Below, one piece after another: positions 1-11,918 of a DNA stretch of 64,000 bases. Positions within the stretch are counted from its first letter, which is position 1, and the number at the start of each line of letters is the position of its first letter. The DNA is taken from the NCBI GenBank assembly GCA_022985045.1, contig CM040968.1:14928821-14992820 (forward strand). Reading direction: 5' to 3'. Below the pieces are notes generated by a model. The model worked only from the letters and a program-made list of their open reading frames with translations, had not been told where the DNA came from and searched no databases. This stretch comes from Macadamia tetraphylla (lineage: Eukaryota > Streptophyta > Magnoliopsida > Proteales > Proteaceae). The position numbers and the translations under genes were made by a program.

Positions 1-1575
1 GTTATCGGAGAAGGCTCACCGTTGGTACCAAAATTTAAAATGCAAGCCGACTCCAGAAAAATTTAAATGACAGAAAGTAAATGGGTGACTCCACCCAAAA
101 TAAAAGCAGTATGATCGGCCCTCTGAATATACCACCGGGGTTACCGACTGTTCTAGTGATAAGTTGTGCGTACTTCTATCCACTGAGGAGTTCGATAACC
201 GTAACCCGATGCTTCCCCCCAATAGTAACCCAACACGTAAACCCCTATTGGCAAGGGTCGTAGCACAAAAAGGTATATAAATCCTAGCCGCATGCTTCTA
301 TATGAGCATAGTAGATTACATAATAGCACCGCATCCCATTCCACGAGCCAACATGCACTCGTTTCCAAGCCATCTACGGCATCTAAGGATGCATATCATG
401 TCCATATAAAATTCTTCCATCACATACATCAAAACATAAAGAATATTCATCATAAAGCAAAGCATAGCATGTTAAGTAAATGCATATACAATGCATGATA
501 TGGCATACGTGATGTCTAGTCTACACATAAGTGACATGATGACATGGCTAGACTAACACATGTTAAGTGATGCATAACATTCTGAAATTAAATCAGAGTC
601 CACTCACCACTTACTTGTATACGTACACAGTGCTTGTACCCAGCACGTAAGAGATCCGATGTGTGGGTACGTGTATAATGAGTGTAACCTATCATAAACA
701 TAATGAACTATCATTTCACTATTTTGGGGTCAAAATCATCATGTTTGAACACTAAAATCTGGTTTAGAATCATAAATGGGGGTTACCCATCAAATTTGGA
801 CTCATTCTGGGCATATTGGAAAGACAGGTGGGCATGAGTTAAAGACAGGTGAGCCTTGGAGCCCACCAGTCTTATACCTACCGATTACACTAGAGGCTCA
901 AAAATTGAGTTCTGGGAACTCAGGTGGGCCAGAGACCCAAAAACAAGTGGGTCTGGAACACCCCCCAGTCTTGAAACAAAATTCTTCCATCATCTTTTTC
1001 CATCTTCTCTTCGGCTTGGGGAACTTGTTTGGGGTCAATCTGGTGAGTCAAATCAATCATCAAAGGTTCAATCATGTATTCTCAACGTAGATCTAAGATC
1101 AAATCAAAAGAAAAAAGGAGATTCTTACCTCTTTCTCAAGAACACCAATGAAACCCCAAATTTCACTTCTTAAGCTCAAGAACTTCAAATATTCTAGATC
1201 TTCACCAACACTTCTTCCAAATCCTTCAAAATCATTGTACACACCTTCGATTAGACCTTAGATTTGATTATCCAAGTAGGATTAGCAGAATCCAAGTGGG
1301 TTCTTTTCCCAAAATAAAAAAGTGGATTTATGAAAGGGGTTTTCCTAAGAATCCTTGGAATATGTACAAGACCTACCTCAAATCGAAGATCCCAGCGAGC
1401 TAATCATTAATCCGGGCTCAAAATACCAAGACCCAGCTCCGGTGAAGCTCGACGGTCAATTTCCTTTCTTATTTCTTCTTCTTCTTCCTTTTCCTTTCTT
1501 CTTTCTTTCTCTCTCTTCTTTACTCTCCCACCGACCGACTATCATTAATGAAGGAAAAAATAATAAATGTCTCCT

Positions 1576-1583
1576 CTTTTATA
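1576..1583 (-). promoter_or_regulatory. TATA box of family A LTR copy 1
   Basis: TATAAAAG on the minus strand. It is followed downstream by a purine-rich leader, matching the order at the TATA box near 27262 in copy 2. It is probably the LTR core promoter. Confidence 0.5.
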
Positions 1584-1613
1584 CCTGGGCCTCCAAAAAT
1601 ATCTTCTAGTCAT

Positions 1614-1813
1614 AGGTGGGTACATCTCAGGTGGGCATTCTCAGGTGGGTATACCTCAGGTGGGTATATCCCAGGTGGACATACTTAGGTGGGTATATCT
1701 CAGGTGGGTATTCTCAGGTGAGCATATCTCAGGTGGGTATTCTCAGGTGGTTATATCTCAGGTGAGTATATCTCAGGTGGGTATATCTTAGGTGGGTATA
1801 TCTCAGGTGGAAT
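1614..1813. repeat. 15-bp minisatellite (GGTGGGTATATCTCA)n
   Basis: About 13 imperfect copies of a 15-bp unit, GGTGGGTATATCTCA, lie in tandem. Some units are shortened or carry CATTCTCA. The array lies about 30 bp upstream of the LTR TATA box on the minus strand. Because 15 is a multiple of 3, it produces repetitive open frames on both strands; these are artefacts, not genes. No such array occurs at the matching place in LTR copy 2. Confidence 0.9.
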
Positions 1814-2127
1814 ACCATTCTAGTCAGCCCATTGCTAGTGTTCCACTTGGACTTCAATAGGGACAAACTCATATTTATAATTAGATCGCATAGGCACCCA
1901 AAATTACTAGCACGTATATGGCCTCGTGGTGCGTACAAATGCAAGGCTTGGGTGCATATAATACACTTGCTATCCGCTCGGCCTTGTCGCGCCAACCCGA
2001 GTTCAAGGTCACTTTTGCTACCATGTTCCATATGGTACTTACATCATTTCGCTCCGGTTCAACCCCTATCTGATCAAACAAAGTCAATATGGGTAATTAG
2101 ACCGGGTTTAGAAAGTAGGATATCACA

Positions 2128-3449
2128 TAACCGAATTGGGAGCAATCTCCTCCAACGTTTCATCATTAAAAAGATTTGATGGAATATTCTCTCCATTTCT
2201 TAAAAGGCAACCCTCCACCATATCACAATTCAAACTCGAATTCAAATTCAAAAGAAGATAATCACCTTCTAGCCGATCTTCCTTCAATGAATTATCCTTC
2301 ATAACAGAATTGGAAAGAAGATCCTCCTTGCTAGAATTAGCCACATCATCTAACACCAATAACTCCTTGGATTTAGGAGCTAGAATTAAATCTATCTCCT
2401 CATCCAAAATAGCAAATAAGTTCTCATGCACAATTGCCTCCCTTATGGTAGGTAAAACTTTGACCTTCCTTCCATTTTGTTACTGAAGTGAAATTATGGG
2501 TGGAATCATTCTCCTTCAAATCTCTTCTTGAATTTAAATTCGAATTAGAAAATGCTAATGGGACCTCCTCCATAGGACCACCATCTGCTGCTAGCATAGG
2601 ATCCACAACCTCAACTGCTACCATCGGATTTTTTTCGTTTTCTTCATTTCTATTGCCATCCACCACCACTTTTGGTTGACTCACTGGGCATTGTCCACCC
2701 TTTCGAACCCATTACAGTTTAGCTTCCGAAATAAGTTCCTTCTCACTTTGGGTACCGTTATGACCAAATAGCCTACTCTTACTACTAGATATGGGTCTCC
2801 AATCATATACAAAATCCTCAGAAAAGACAGCCCCTTTCTCATCATACACAGAAATAGACTCGGCAATTCATCACCAGCATGAACTTTCATGCAAATCCTT
2901 GCATAAGACAATCGCTCCATGGTTCGGGTGCATTTATCAAAAGTAATAGGGACCCTTATCACACTCCCTATGGAACTCAAAGCTTCAATAGTCCAATAAT
3001 GCAAGGGAAGGTTTGGCAGGGAGATCTAGATTGGGATGGAATTCAATTTTACCTTGTTTAAAGCAATGCCCGGATTCCAAAGCCGTAGTAGCAATGGTGT
3101 TCTATTAACAAACTAAGGACCACCTTCCCAAACTTTCAATCTATCCTCCTCCACATTAAAACAAAAAATGAACATACGATTCTCAAGCATAAACATATCA
3201 ACGTGGCCAGATGATTTCCATTGTTTAAGGACGACATCTTTAGTAATTCAAATGGTGGTCTTCTCCCCATGAAGTGCCCCACCAAGGCTTTCTCCCAACT
3301 CTTCACATCAGCTTCAGTTATAGAACAAGAACACTGACCCACCATGTCCCATCAACCTTCGAAGGCTTCACAAAACCAAGCTTCAGCCCATCAACCCTTT
3401 CCAAGGATTTAGCAGAGACTAGATCCGCCCATCTTTTTCCATCACCTTG
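2128..3449 (-). pseudogene. DUF4283-type LINE ORF1-like pseudogene, 3' part
   Basis: On the minus strand this encodes a plant L1 ORF1/gag-like protein in several frames. The order is GKRWADLVSAKSLERVDGLK (about 3435-3375), a DUF4283-like core with EKALVGHFMGRRPPF (about 3300), then MERLSYARICMKVHAG (about 2920-2870). A CCHC-type knuckle region follows near 2790-2740, in which the cysteines read as serines while FGH is kept. An acidic, low-complexity tail runs to 2128. Stops and frame changes break it repeatedly. The tail is cut at 2128 by LTR copy 1, and the N-terminal part is displaced to 21066-21240 by LTR element B. It is more diverged from the ORF1 of LINE-2 and LINE-3 than those are from each other. 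An old LINE ORF1 is the likeliest source; a domesticated DUF4283 gene is a weaker alternative. Confidence 0.65.
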
Positions 3450-5347
3450 TGTAATGCCCCTGAAATTTTATTTAAATTTATTTTATTTATCTCTTGAATG
3501 TTACTTTATCCTGTATTTATATCCTATAGTATTCATGTATATATTGTCTTTACTATATATATATGTATGTAATTTTTTTTCTTTTTTTCGCTAAAGGCAC
3601 CAAATTGTATCTTTAATATATATATGTATGTATGTAAGGTATAATCTATATATATATATACATATACGTGTTTATATGTGTGTCTATATATATATATATT
3701 ATTTTGATTATTGATTTCATAGTTAGACAATCAATCATTTGATATTTACCCTTAGATATTATCCTCATCCTAGTTGTAAGATTACCCATATAATTTAATT
3801 GGAGATAAATTGATGAGTTGTTTAGGTAAGTATGTGAATGATTGGGAAGAGGATATTTGATTGAAGATAAATTAATGACTTGTTTAGGTAAGTATGTGAG
3901 TGATTGGAAATGATATAATTTGATTAGAAACAAATTTATGACTTATTTAGGTAAGTATGTGAGTGATTGAGAAAGAGATATTTGATTGAAGACAAATTGA
4001 TGACTTCCTTAGATAAGTATATGAGTGATTGAAAATGAGATAATTTGATTAGAGAAAAATTAATAATTTGTTTAGGTAAATATGTAAGTGATTGAAAATG
4101 AGATAATTTGAGTGGGTAAGTATATGAGTAATTGAGAAGGAGATATTTGATTGGAGACAAATTGATGTATTGTTTAGGTAAGTATGTGAGTGATTGGGAA
4201 GGAGATATTAGATTTGGGACAAATTGATGAGTTACTTAGGTAAGTAGGTGAATGATTGGAAAGAGGATAAGAAAATGACTTATATGATGGATTTAGGATA
4301 TTTTGAAGGGTGGTGATTTGATCACCCAAAACTCTCATCAATCCTATCCCTTGATTTACACCTCCAGTTAGGGAAGGTTACAGGTTGATTAGTATTCTTT
4401 CTCCAAAGCTTAGCTAGCCATTGGCAATCATTATTTTGACTATTTGAAAAGTGAGAAGAAAAGATAGGAAGAGAGAAAAGAGAGAAGAAAAGAGAAGGAG
4501 AAAATGGACTAGCTACATTTTCTTACAACCTGTATCCATTGAAAAAGAAGAGGAAGAGTAGAACGAGAAAAAGACCCTATAACCTAAGTTGCATCCACCA
4601 CCGATTTATCCTCCTAGGAAGAGCTCGAAAACCCTTATCTAAGGGGTGAATCTAGCTACATTGTAATCTGGTGAGGACAACCATCATACTCTCTCCACAC
4701 GTGTCTTCTTTGTTTTTATACCCTTTTAAATCTTAAATAAATGCTTAGGATTTTGTAGCCTTGTAGTTGTCATATCGCACGCATTTTTCTAGTCTTTATA
4801 TCTCTTGTGTGTTTACATGACAATATATTTTTGGTGCACTTATATTTTTCCTAGTATTTATATCTCTTGTATGTTTTCATGATAATATCTTTTAAATATA
4901 CGTATGTATATTGATATTTTCTTTTAAAACACTGTTGATATATATTGCATGTTACATTATATATACTAATTTTATGGGGTTGTTGAATGTTATTATGGAT
5001 GGATTCTATGATATATATAAATATTCCATATTAGATACAGTTTTAATGATGATTTTAGAGGATGTTGGTACTAGTACTCAATGGTTTTCATTCCATTCTA
5101 CTTGATCCATATTAGGTACTGTTTTGATAATGATGTTAGGGGCTGTTGGCACAATGAATTAATTAAATCCATTTCTTCCTAAATGTTCCATGTTATTTAT
5201 TATTCATATTAATGGTTTAAGGGCTATTAATGCTCCTATTTGAATTAAATATCTATAACTTGATTTTGATGATTAGGGATTGTTTAGTATTTTACTTAAT
5301 AAATTTTATCCTACTCTAGTCTATGATTCGTAGGGGCTGTTTGGTTC
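3450..5347 (+). repeat. Element B 5' LTR, first segment
   Basis: Collinear with 17609-19555 of the 3' LTR. It carries a tandem array of roughly 62-bp units from about 3795 to 4260 (ATTGGAGACAAATTGATGACTT-type units separated by GGTAAGTATGTGAGTG). It also has dinucleotide TA runs near 3640-3700 and an AG-rich stretch near 4450-4560. The segment ends where the oligo-T tract of LINE-1 begins. No gene is seen; short open frames fall in AT-rich or tandem-repeat sequence. Confidence 0.9.
3795..4260. repeat. 62-bp tandem repeats in element B 5' LTR
   Basis: About 7-8 imperfect units, spaced 61-63 bp, each containing AGACAAATTGATGA and GTAAGTATGTGAGTGATTG variants. The same array is present in the 3' LTR at about 17985-18470, so it predates insertion of this copy. 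Confidence 0.85.
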
Positions 5348-5461
5348 TTTTTTTTTTTTTTTTTGCTAAAGGATGAATTTATTGAAGAAGAAAAGGGGAA
5401 AGTACATCCATAAAAAAAAAAAAAAAAACAGAAAATCAAGCAGGCTCACAACCACTACAAC

Positions 5462-5510
5462 CACTTGCAAACTCCACCTACGGCATGGCCATCAGCAGAG
5501 GGAGCAAGCG
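5462..5510 (-). other. LINE-1 3' UTR conserved hairpin motif
   Basis: On the minus strand the loop GCTGATGGCCATGCCG is enclosed by CTC/GAG, a 3x3 internal loop, and a second stem of about 7 pairs built on CTTGC/GCAAG. The loop matches those of four other LINE 3' ends in this window; the outer stem differs in sequence. Confidence 0.6.
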
Positions 5511-5513
5511 AGG

Positions 5514-8500
5514 CCCTAGTAGAAGCAAAAACTATGCCTACCCGAGGCGTCATTCACTAAATCATCTAGTACATAACTGGGAAATGATGTGGAGTAGTCA
5601 GAGGCTCCTGACTTAGCTGCCTTCTTCGCCAAAAAATCTGCCATTGTGTTCGCCTCACGGAAGTAGTGGCAGATCTTCCATGAAATGGACTGAAGCAATG
5701 GGAGAGCAAATCGCCATTTTTGTAAAGCAAACAAGGGATATGCTGCTTTTGAGTGGCAGACACCACAGCTTTTGAGTCAGACTCGATCCATAAGCCCCTT
5801 GCATTCATATTCATAGCAACCAACATTGCTTCCATGACAGCGCTAAATTCAGCTTCATATATTTTTTGGCACCCAAAAAAATACTAAAAGCCTTACATAC
5901 CTGACCATTTCTATCACGGACAATGCCAACTGATCCTGCGCGACCCGGGTTTCCCAATGAGCTACCATCGACATTAATTTTGATCCACTAATCCAGAGGC
6001 TTACACCAATGAACTTCAAGCCGCGGCACAAACTTTGGGTTATCAATCGTTAGCCCCAGTTTCTACAACACATAATATCAGTAATCAATTTCACTTCACC
6101 CTTAGAGCTCCTTGCATATAGAGCAAGATCTTGGTAAATGTATTGAAAGGAGTAGACCCCATTCCTCTTTTTTCCTTCATACCGTCTTATATTTCTTTCC
6201 CTCCAGATCTGAGTGGCAATGATGGGAAGCCCTATCATCCAAGAATTTTTTAAGTTGTTCGATCTAGATTTTCTCTTCCACCACTGAAATAAGCTATCAA
6301 TCGACCCATGTTCAGTCCAAAGAATTCCAAAAGAAGAAGTGAACTTCTCCCAAATATCCTTGGAAAATGAACAGTGAAGGAAAATATGCTCCATGCTTTC
6401 TTCGTCCTGCTCACAGAGGCTACATCTAGAGGCCAGTAAAATTCCCTTTTTTTTAATAAGCTCATACATTGGAAGTCTTTCATGAGCTAGGCACCATCCA
6501 AAGGTAGAAATTCTTGGAGGGAGGTTTTTATGCCAAACCAAAGAATTCCAATGCACAGCCGAAGAAGCTCTTCTAATGTCCTCCCAACCTAAAACAGTGG
6601 AAAAAGAACCAATAGGAGATAGCTGCCATAAACACAAATCCTCAAATTGGACACTAGGAATCTTCACCTCCTTTATTGCAAGGAAAATTTATCTGAGTGA
6701 GTTAGAGCTGACCTCTGGTAGTGATCACTTACCATTCCTGATGAAGTCGCTAACCTTGGCATTGCAGGGGAGGGGAGGGAGGTCAGGAGTCTGGATCTCC
6801 TCAAGGATAGACCTAGGGCCCCACCATTTGTATTTCTAGAAGTTTGCAAGATCGCCTCTCCCAATAATCCATCGTTCGTTTGCCTCCATAGTCTTCCACA
6901 CCTTGTTGATGCCCAGAGTAATAGACGACGGCCGACAACCTTCATTAAATGACCCATCTTTTTTCACAAATCTGGCTCTCAGAAAGGAACTGGCTACTAA
7001 TTTCTTATGCTTTATTCTCCACACCAATTTACACAACATTGCCATGTTCGTGTCTTTGAGTCTTCTGATACCTAAACCCCCCTCTTTCTTCGGTTTGCAA
7101 ACAGAATCCCACTTCACTGTAATTGCTTTCTAGGTATCCACTTCCCCTGCCTAGATGAAGTTCTTCATCCATCTTTCCATGGTTGCAAGTAGAGCAAAAG
7201 GCCACTAATAGACCACAAAAATATGATTAGGGATGCCAGAGATGATAGATCTAACCAGCTCCACTCTGCCTGCCATCGACAGAAGTTTACCTTTCCATCC
7301 AGCAAGGCGTCCCTTTACTTTATCCATCACAGGCCTACCTCCTTTTTTACTCTTCCCTTAAAGATCTCAACACTAAGGTATCGAGTTGGAAAGCTACATA
7401 TAGGGATGCCCAAAGTCTTAACGATGGCTTGCTTATGAGCCAGAGCAATTTTTCCTGGGAAGAGCTTGCTTTTCTCGAAGCTAATGTGTTGCTTAGAGAA
7501 CTCCTGATATTTCATAGGAAAAATTTTTAGATTAGCCACATACCTGGATGAAGCATTTTAGAAGATAAAAATATCATCGGAAAATAAAATGTGCCCAGGC
7601 GTTATAGCGCCTTTAAGGCCGTGAATGGCCATAAGATCTTTTTGCTGGATCAACCTCGCCAGGCCTCGAGATAGAACCTCTTCCACTATGATAAAAAGCA
7701 AAGGGGATATAGGGTCTCCTTGTCTCAATCCTTGCTTCATGCCAAAGAAACCCTATGGACTTCCATTGACTAGAACTGATATCTTAGTTGAAGCCAATAA
7801 TTGATGCAACCATGTGATTCAATTCTCAGAGAATCCAAACTTTTCCATCACCTTAAAAAGGAAAGACCATAAAATCGTGTCGTATGCCTTTCTGATGTCT
7901 ATTTTTAGACCAAGGCCATCCCCTCTAGTGGCTGAGTACATTAAGTTTGCTAACTCGAATGCCACGCTAATTTTATCATGGATCAGCTTCCCCTTTTGAA
8001 AAGCCCCCTGTTCTTCAAAAATGAGTCTGGGGAGTAATCTCTCTAAGTGCATAGCCAACACCTTAGAAATTATTTTACAGAAAAAGTTTCCCATACACAG
8101 CGTGCGATACTTGTCCAGGGCCTCAGCACCATCCACTTTAGGAATTAGGATTAGGAAATTGTTGTTAATGCCTCTAGGCATATGGCTAGTCCTGAAGAAG
8201 GCTTTCATCGCATTGCAAACATCACATTCCACAGTGCTCCAACATTTTCTAAAAAATTTACCAGAGAATCCGTCTGGACCAAGCAAGCTTTCAGAATCAA
8301 GCTCCCACACCGCCTTCATGATCTCTGCATTACCAGGAAGAGAGTCCAGGTGAAATATGTCTACTTGTTGGGGGACCCTCGGAATACTATCCAGAAGCTC
8401 GAGATGCTCGACAGTAGGAGCATTTTTGTGAAATCCCTCATAGAATTCCATAATATATTCACCCAGATTATTTTGCCCTTCCACAATCGACCCATCCTGC

Positions 8501-9317
8501 TTTTTGAAGGCTTGGATAGTGTTTTTATTTCTTTGCATTTTAGCAAATAAATGGAAAAACTTAGAGTTTCTGTCCCCATGCTTCATCCACCTGATTCTCA
8601 TCTTTTCAGCCCAAAGCTTTTCGTGATTATCTTACGCCTTGTCTAGAGCCATTTTAGCATCAGCCTCCATTGCGAACAGTTGATCCGACATCCCATTACT
8701 GTCAACCTCATCCTGCACCTGGGAGAGATTTTTCTTTGCCTCATCAAGCTCCTTTTCAAAATGGGCAAAGGCCACTTTCGCCTAGCCTTTAGAGGCCCTT
8801 TGAGCCACTTGAGCTTAGTCATCAAGGATAAAATAGGAGGACCTAGAACCCACTTAGCCTAGGATTCAGCTACAACCTTCTCGAAATCCTCATGGTCTGT
8901 CCAAAAATTATTAAACCGAAAGGGCCAATTTGGAGGGTGTTGGCTGCTACTTGATACCACGAGCAGAGGGGAGTGGTCAGAGGCAAATCGAGGAAGGACT
9001 TGTTGAGAGCAGTCCTAAAAAAATGATATCCAATATTTGTTACAAAATCCTCTATCCAGAACAGAACAGACATTACCTCTGCGATGATTGTTTGTCCAGG
9101 TGAATTTCTTGCCCATCGAGGGCACCTGAGACAAGAGACATGCGTCAACCATGGCTCCAAATTCCTCTGTCAACCCCATACTGAAATTCCCTGGGCCACG
9201 TTTCTCATGAGATTGAAGGCAGGCATTGAAGTCTCTAATAAAAATCCATGGTGTAGGAGTTTGAGGAGTATCGACCACCAAATCCAGCCATAATGATCTT
9301 CTCCTGCCCTGAAGCTG
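5514..9317 (-). pseudogene. LINE-1 ORF2 (endonuclease C-term, RT, zf-RVT, RNase H), broken
   Basis: Read from high to low coordinates: endonuclease C-terminal part (FIRDFNACLQ near 9230; SDH catalytic triplet at 8973-8981 intact). RT follows, with GPDGFSGKFF near 8270, KIDIRKAYDT near 7880 and GLRQGDPISPLLF near 7720. The polymerase box reads FSDD at 7573-7584 instead of FADD. Then come GVEIFKGRVKK-like sequence near 7350, a zf-RVT domain with SLCEQDEESMEHIFLHCSF (about 6425-6365), and RNase H with NVDGSSLGNPGRAG near 5950, WIESDS near 5790 and YFREANTMADFLAKKA near 5650. Several in-frame stops and at least three frame changes separate these blocks, so no functional ORF2 product is expected. 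Family roles (nicking, target-primed reverse transcription) are known for L1 elements in general. Confidence 0.9.
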
Positions 9318-9320
9318 CTT

Positions 9321-10185
9321 GTTGTTTTGGTACATTCACTTGATTAAATTGATCACATTTTAGCTTTATTATGATAGGGGCTAATTTGTTGTTTTTTGTC
9401 AATTTAATTAGGCATTATTTTGATTTCATGATTTTAGGGGTTAAATTAGGTTCTTGACTTGATTAAATCTATTATTTCATAAACTAGCTATTTAAAGAAT
9501 GATTTAGTATTTTTTTCTATTACTTTGGTTCATTCCTTTGTGAGTATCTAAATTAGGGGTTGTTCACATAATCATGTGTAGTATTGGATGCGTAAGGGCT
9601 AATTTTGTGATTTTCTTATTACATTATATGTTAGTATAATGCTCTTTAAATACTCTAATATATGATGTATGTGTATGAAGTAAAGTGTAGATTTTTTTTT
9701 TTAAATTTATGAATGAAAAATGAATTGCTTAGTTCTTAAAATTATGTATTATTTCATGTGGTAAAATGTGCACTTGGTTATAGTTTCCATCAGATGTGCA
9801 TTTAAATGATAGAATAATGAATGAGATCTATAACATTTGACACTTAGGATTTTGGGGCCAAGGAGGGATGTAGATTGTATGGACCATGGGTTCAAGTGTT
9901 GGCCACAGAACATGTGAGACATTCTATGGATTCAGCCCACAAAGCGTGTAGTGCAAGTTACATCTCCTACCCTTGGAGTCACCCATTTTTGTTTAATAGC
10001 ATACTTGTATGTCAAGATATGCATTGGCCACAGAGCATGTGGGATGACTTATGCACAACCCACAAAGCTTGTGGGGCATCTAAGGGGATTATGTGCAACG
10101 TTCAGGTACTTGGATGTCAAGATACGCATTGGCCACAAAACATGTGGGATGATGTATGAACAAGCCACAGGGAGTGTGAGGCATC
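9321..10185 (+). repeat. Element B 5' LTR, middle segment
   Basis: Collinear with about 19543-20400 of the 3' LTR, from TTTTGGTACATTCACTTG to the LINE-2 insertion point. It includes the start of an array of roughly 104-bp units with GCCACAGAGCGTGTGGGATGA variants. Bases 10172-10185 (GAGTGTGAGGCATC) are the 5' copy of the LINE-2 target duplication. No gene is seen. Confidence 0.9.
10172..10185. repeat. LINE-2 target site duplication, 5' copy
   Basis: GAGTGTGAGGCATC (14 bp) is repeated exactly at 16202-16215, right after the LINE-2 poly-A tail. Confidence 0.9.
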
Positions 10186-10186
10186 G

Positions 10187-10223
<37 letters not shown>

Positions 10224-10228
10224 GGATT

Positions 10229-11915
10229 GTGTTTTCTCAATATATGGAAAACACAGGAGAGAGAAGCTCTGAGAGGGATGGGGGGATTTGTGATCGACCA
10301 CTCGATAGAGGGAAGCAACAGAGGATTACTGATTTTTGGAGACCGGAGCACTACTCTCTACCTCCGTCGGTCTCTAAAACTGACAATGTCGTCTCTGGTG
10401 GATTAGCTGAAAAGAATCACCCTATGGAGGAGGTGATCAATGGAGGAAGCAAACAATCTTATGCAACTGCAGCAAAGAAAACTATGCCGAACATAGATTA
10501 TCTTCCTGATCCGATACATGATGGAACCCTTACAAAGATCATTATTCCTCAGGAGGCATACGAAGAGAAATTACAATCTTTCTCTTATGCTTTGATTGGG
10601 CGGGTTAATTTTTGCTTTGTCTCGATGGATGAAGTGAGGACTGATGCAAAAAATGTCTGGAATTTGAAGGGTAAGGTGAACCTTGCGCCGTTGGGAAAAG
10701 GATTCATTCTTTTCCTATTTCAAATTGAGGGAGACATGGCCTCAATGTGGAAAAGAGGTCCCGTCAAAGTTAAAGGGCAAGTCATTAGATTCCAACGATG
10801 GCAGCCGGAGTTTAGTATTCATGAGGACCCTATTCAGACCAAGCTGGTGTGGATACGATATCTAGAACTTCCCATGGAGTATTGGCACGAGAAAATTCTT
10901 CTCTCCATGGCCAAAGCCTCAGGAAGGCCAGTGGAGGTGGATCGTAGGACGTTGCATGGTATTATGGGGAGCTATGCTAGGGTGTTGGTGGAAGTGCCGA
11001 TGGCGGCACCAGTGGAGAAATCCGGTCGAAAAGGAAAGCAGGGCAAGGAGGTTTATTTCTGGTTCAAACAATGAATTGTGTATGAAGATGGTATAGCGAG
11101 ATGCACTATTTGCAAAAAATTGGGGCATCTTCTGGCGAATCGCAGAGCCAAGAAGAATCAAACCGAACTCATGCAGACATGGATGACGTGACGCCACTCT
11201 CTTGGACACTTGCGGGCGGTGGAGGTAGAGTGGTGCGGACATGGCTTCCGGCGATATCCATCTCAATCCTCCTCATATGGAAGGAGATAAAAGATCCTCT
11301 CTCCTTAAGGATATTTCCCCTTTAGAGATAATATTCCAACGGGAGGATGTGTCAAATATAGAAGGTTCTCCGAGCGTTTTGAATGAATACAACTCGGAAA
11401 TCTGTCTACATGATCCATGCACTCAAGAAAGGAATACCCATGAATCGACCATGGTGGACAATCCTTTGGGTGTGGATATGGGTCGAATCCGACCAGAGAG
11501 TCGAAAATTACTCTTGGGAAAAGAGTCATTGGAATCAGGCAAGACAAAGAAAGACATGAAAGAGGATGAGTCCGTTTCTAGCCTTGGAGTGATTGAGGCG
11601 GAAGGTGTTCATACTGCTAGAACTCTTCGCCCTTGCAAGAGTAAAGTGATATATAATGGTGGTCGTGGAGGCCGACAGCAGGCTAGAGGAGGAAGGAGTG
11701 GCCGAGGGTAGGAATGGGGTGGCTCTGAGCATGTGATTACAGAAATATCTCCGTCTGGTATGGACGCAGGCAGGATAATTGTTCACCACCAAGAAGTCGC
11801 AGAGCTTGACCAAGCTCTCACAAGAGCTGATGATGTTGCTAGATGGAAAGGAAAAGCTAATTCAGCGACGGGGCAGGCCTTGAGGTCTGACCGCCAGGCT
11901 GGTACCAGGAAGTAA
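10229..11915 (+). pseudogene. LINE-2 ORF1 (DUF4283 and CCHC knuckle), broken
   Basis: The first open part (10229-11074, 281 codons) holds RITDFW near residue 32, SYATAAKK near 75, and a DUF4283 core with LKGKVNLAPLGKGFILF and WIRYLELPMEYWHEK. An in-frame TGA at 11072-11074 sits where a tryptophan is expected. The same frame then gives a knuckle CTICKKLGHLLANR in which the last cysteine is arginine. A frame change follows before 11241, then a hydrophilic tail with a Gly/Arg-rich segment (GGRGGRQQARGG) that meets a TAG at 11709-11711, and more coding-like sequence to the stop at 11913-11915. ORF1 of plant L1 elements is thought to be an RNA-binding chaperone. The true start may lie slightly downstream of 10229, since similarity to LINE-3 begins at DRGKQQRITDFW. 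Confidence 0.85.
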
Positions 11916-11918
11916 TTT

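Larger units (their letters stand above)
1..2127 (-). mobile_element. Partial long LTR, family A, copy 1
   Basis: Read on the minus strand, this stretch aligns in order, with substantial divergence, to the plus-strand LTR at 26705-29582. Shared landmarks are the opening segment with a TTTGATCA box, a TATA box, a purine-rich leader, an ATTTGAGGTAGG segment and, near base 1, the GGTATATTCAGAGGGC segment. The LTR begins at about 2127 (TGTGATATCC on the minus strand). Its 3' end, primer-binding site and internal region would lie beyond base 1, so the copy is cut by the window edge. The small reading frames here are not conserved between the two copies. The LTR interrupts the minus-strand ORF1 relic at 2128. 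The homology is seen directly; assigning a Ty3/gypsy-like origin is an inference. Confidence 0.75.
5348..9320 (-). mobile_element. LINE-1: 5'-truncated plant L1 LINE
   Basis: Minus-strand LINE with its poly-A tail seen as an oligo-T run at 5348-5364, preceded on its own strand by CATCCTTTAGC. The 5' end is truncated inside the endonuclease domain near 9315, so ORF1 is absent. Flanks GCTGTTTGGTT (5336-5346) and GTTGTTTTGGT (9321-9331) look like an imperfect target duplication. The 3' LTR of B shows the uninterrupted site GCTGTTTTGGTACATTC near 19543. It is closely related to LINE-2 (same RNase H C-terminus GRHSF and same 3' UTR motif). The roughly 4-kb body carries one decayed ORF2. Confidence 0.9.

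Noticed and set aside
1567..1791. Open frames with VGISQ repeats
   Set aside because: Produced by the 15-bp minisatellite inside an LTR; not conserved in the other LTR copy.
10049..10351. Minus-strand open frames opposite the LINE-2 5' end
   Set aside because: They are antisense to the GA tract and ORF1 start, with Ser/Leu runs from (CT)n.
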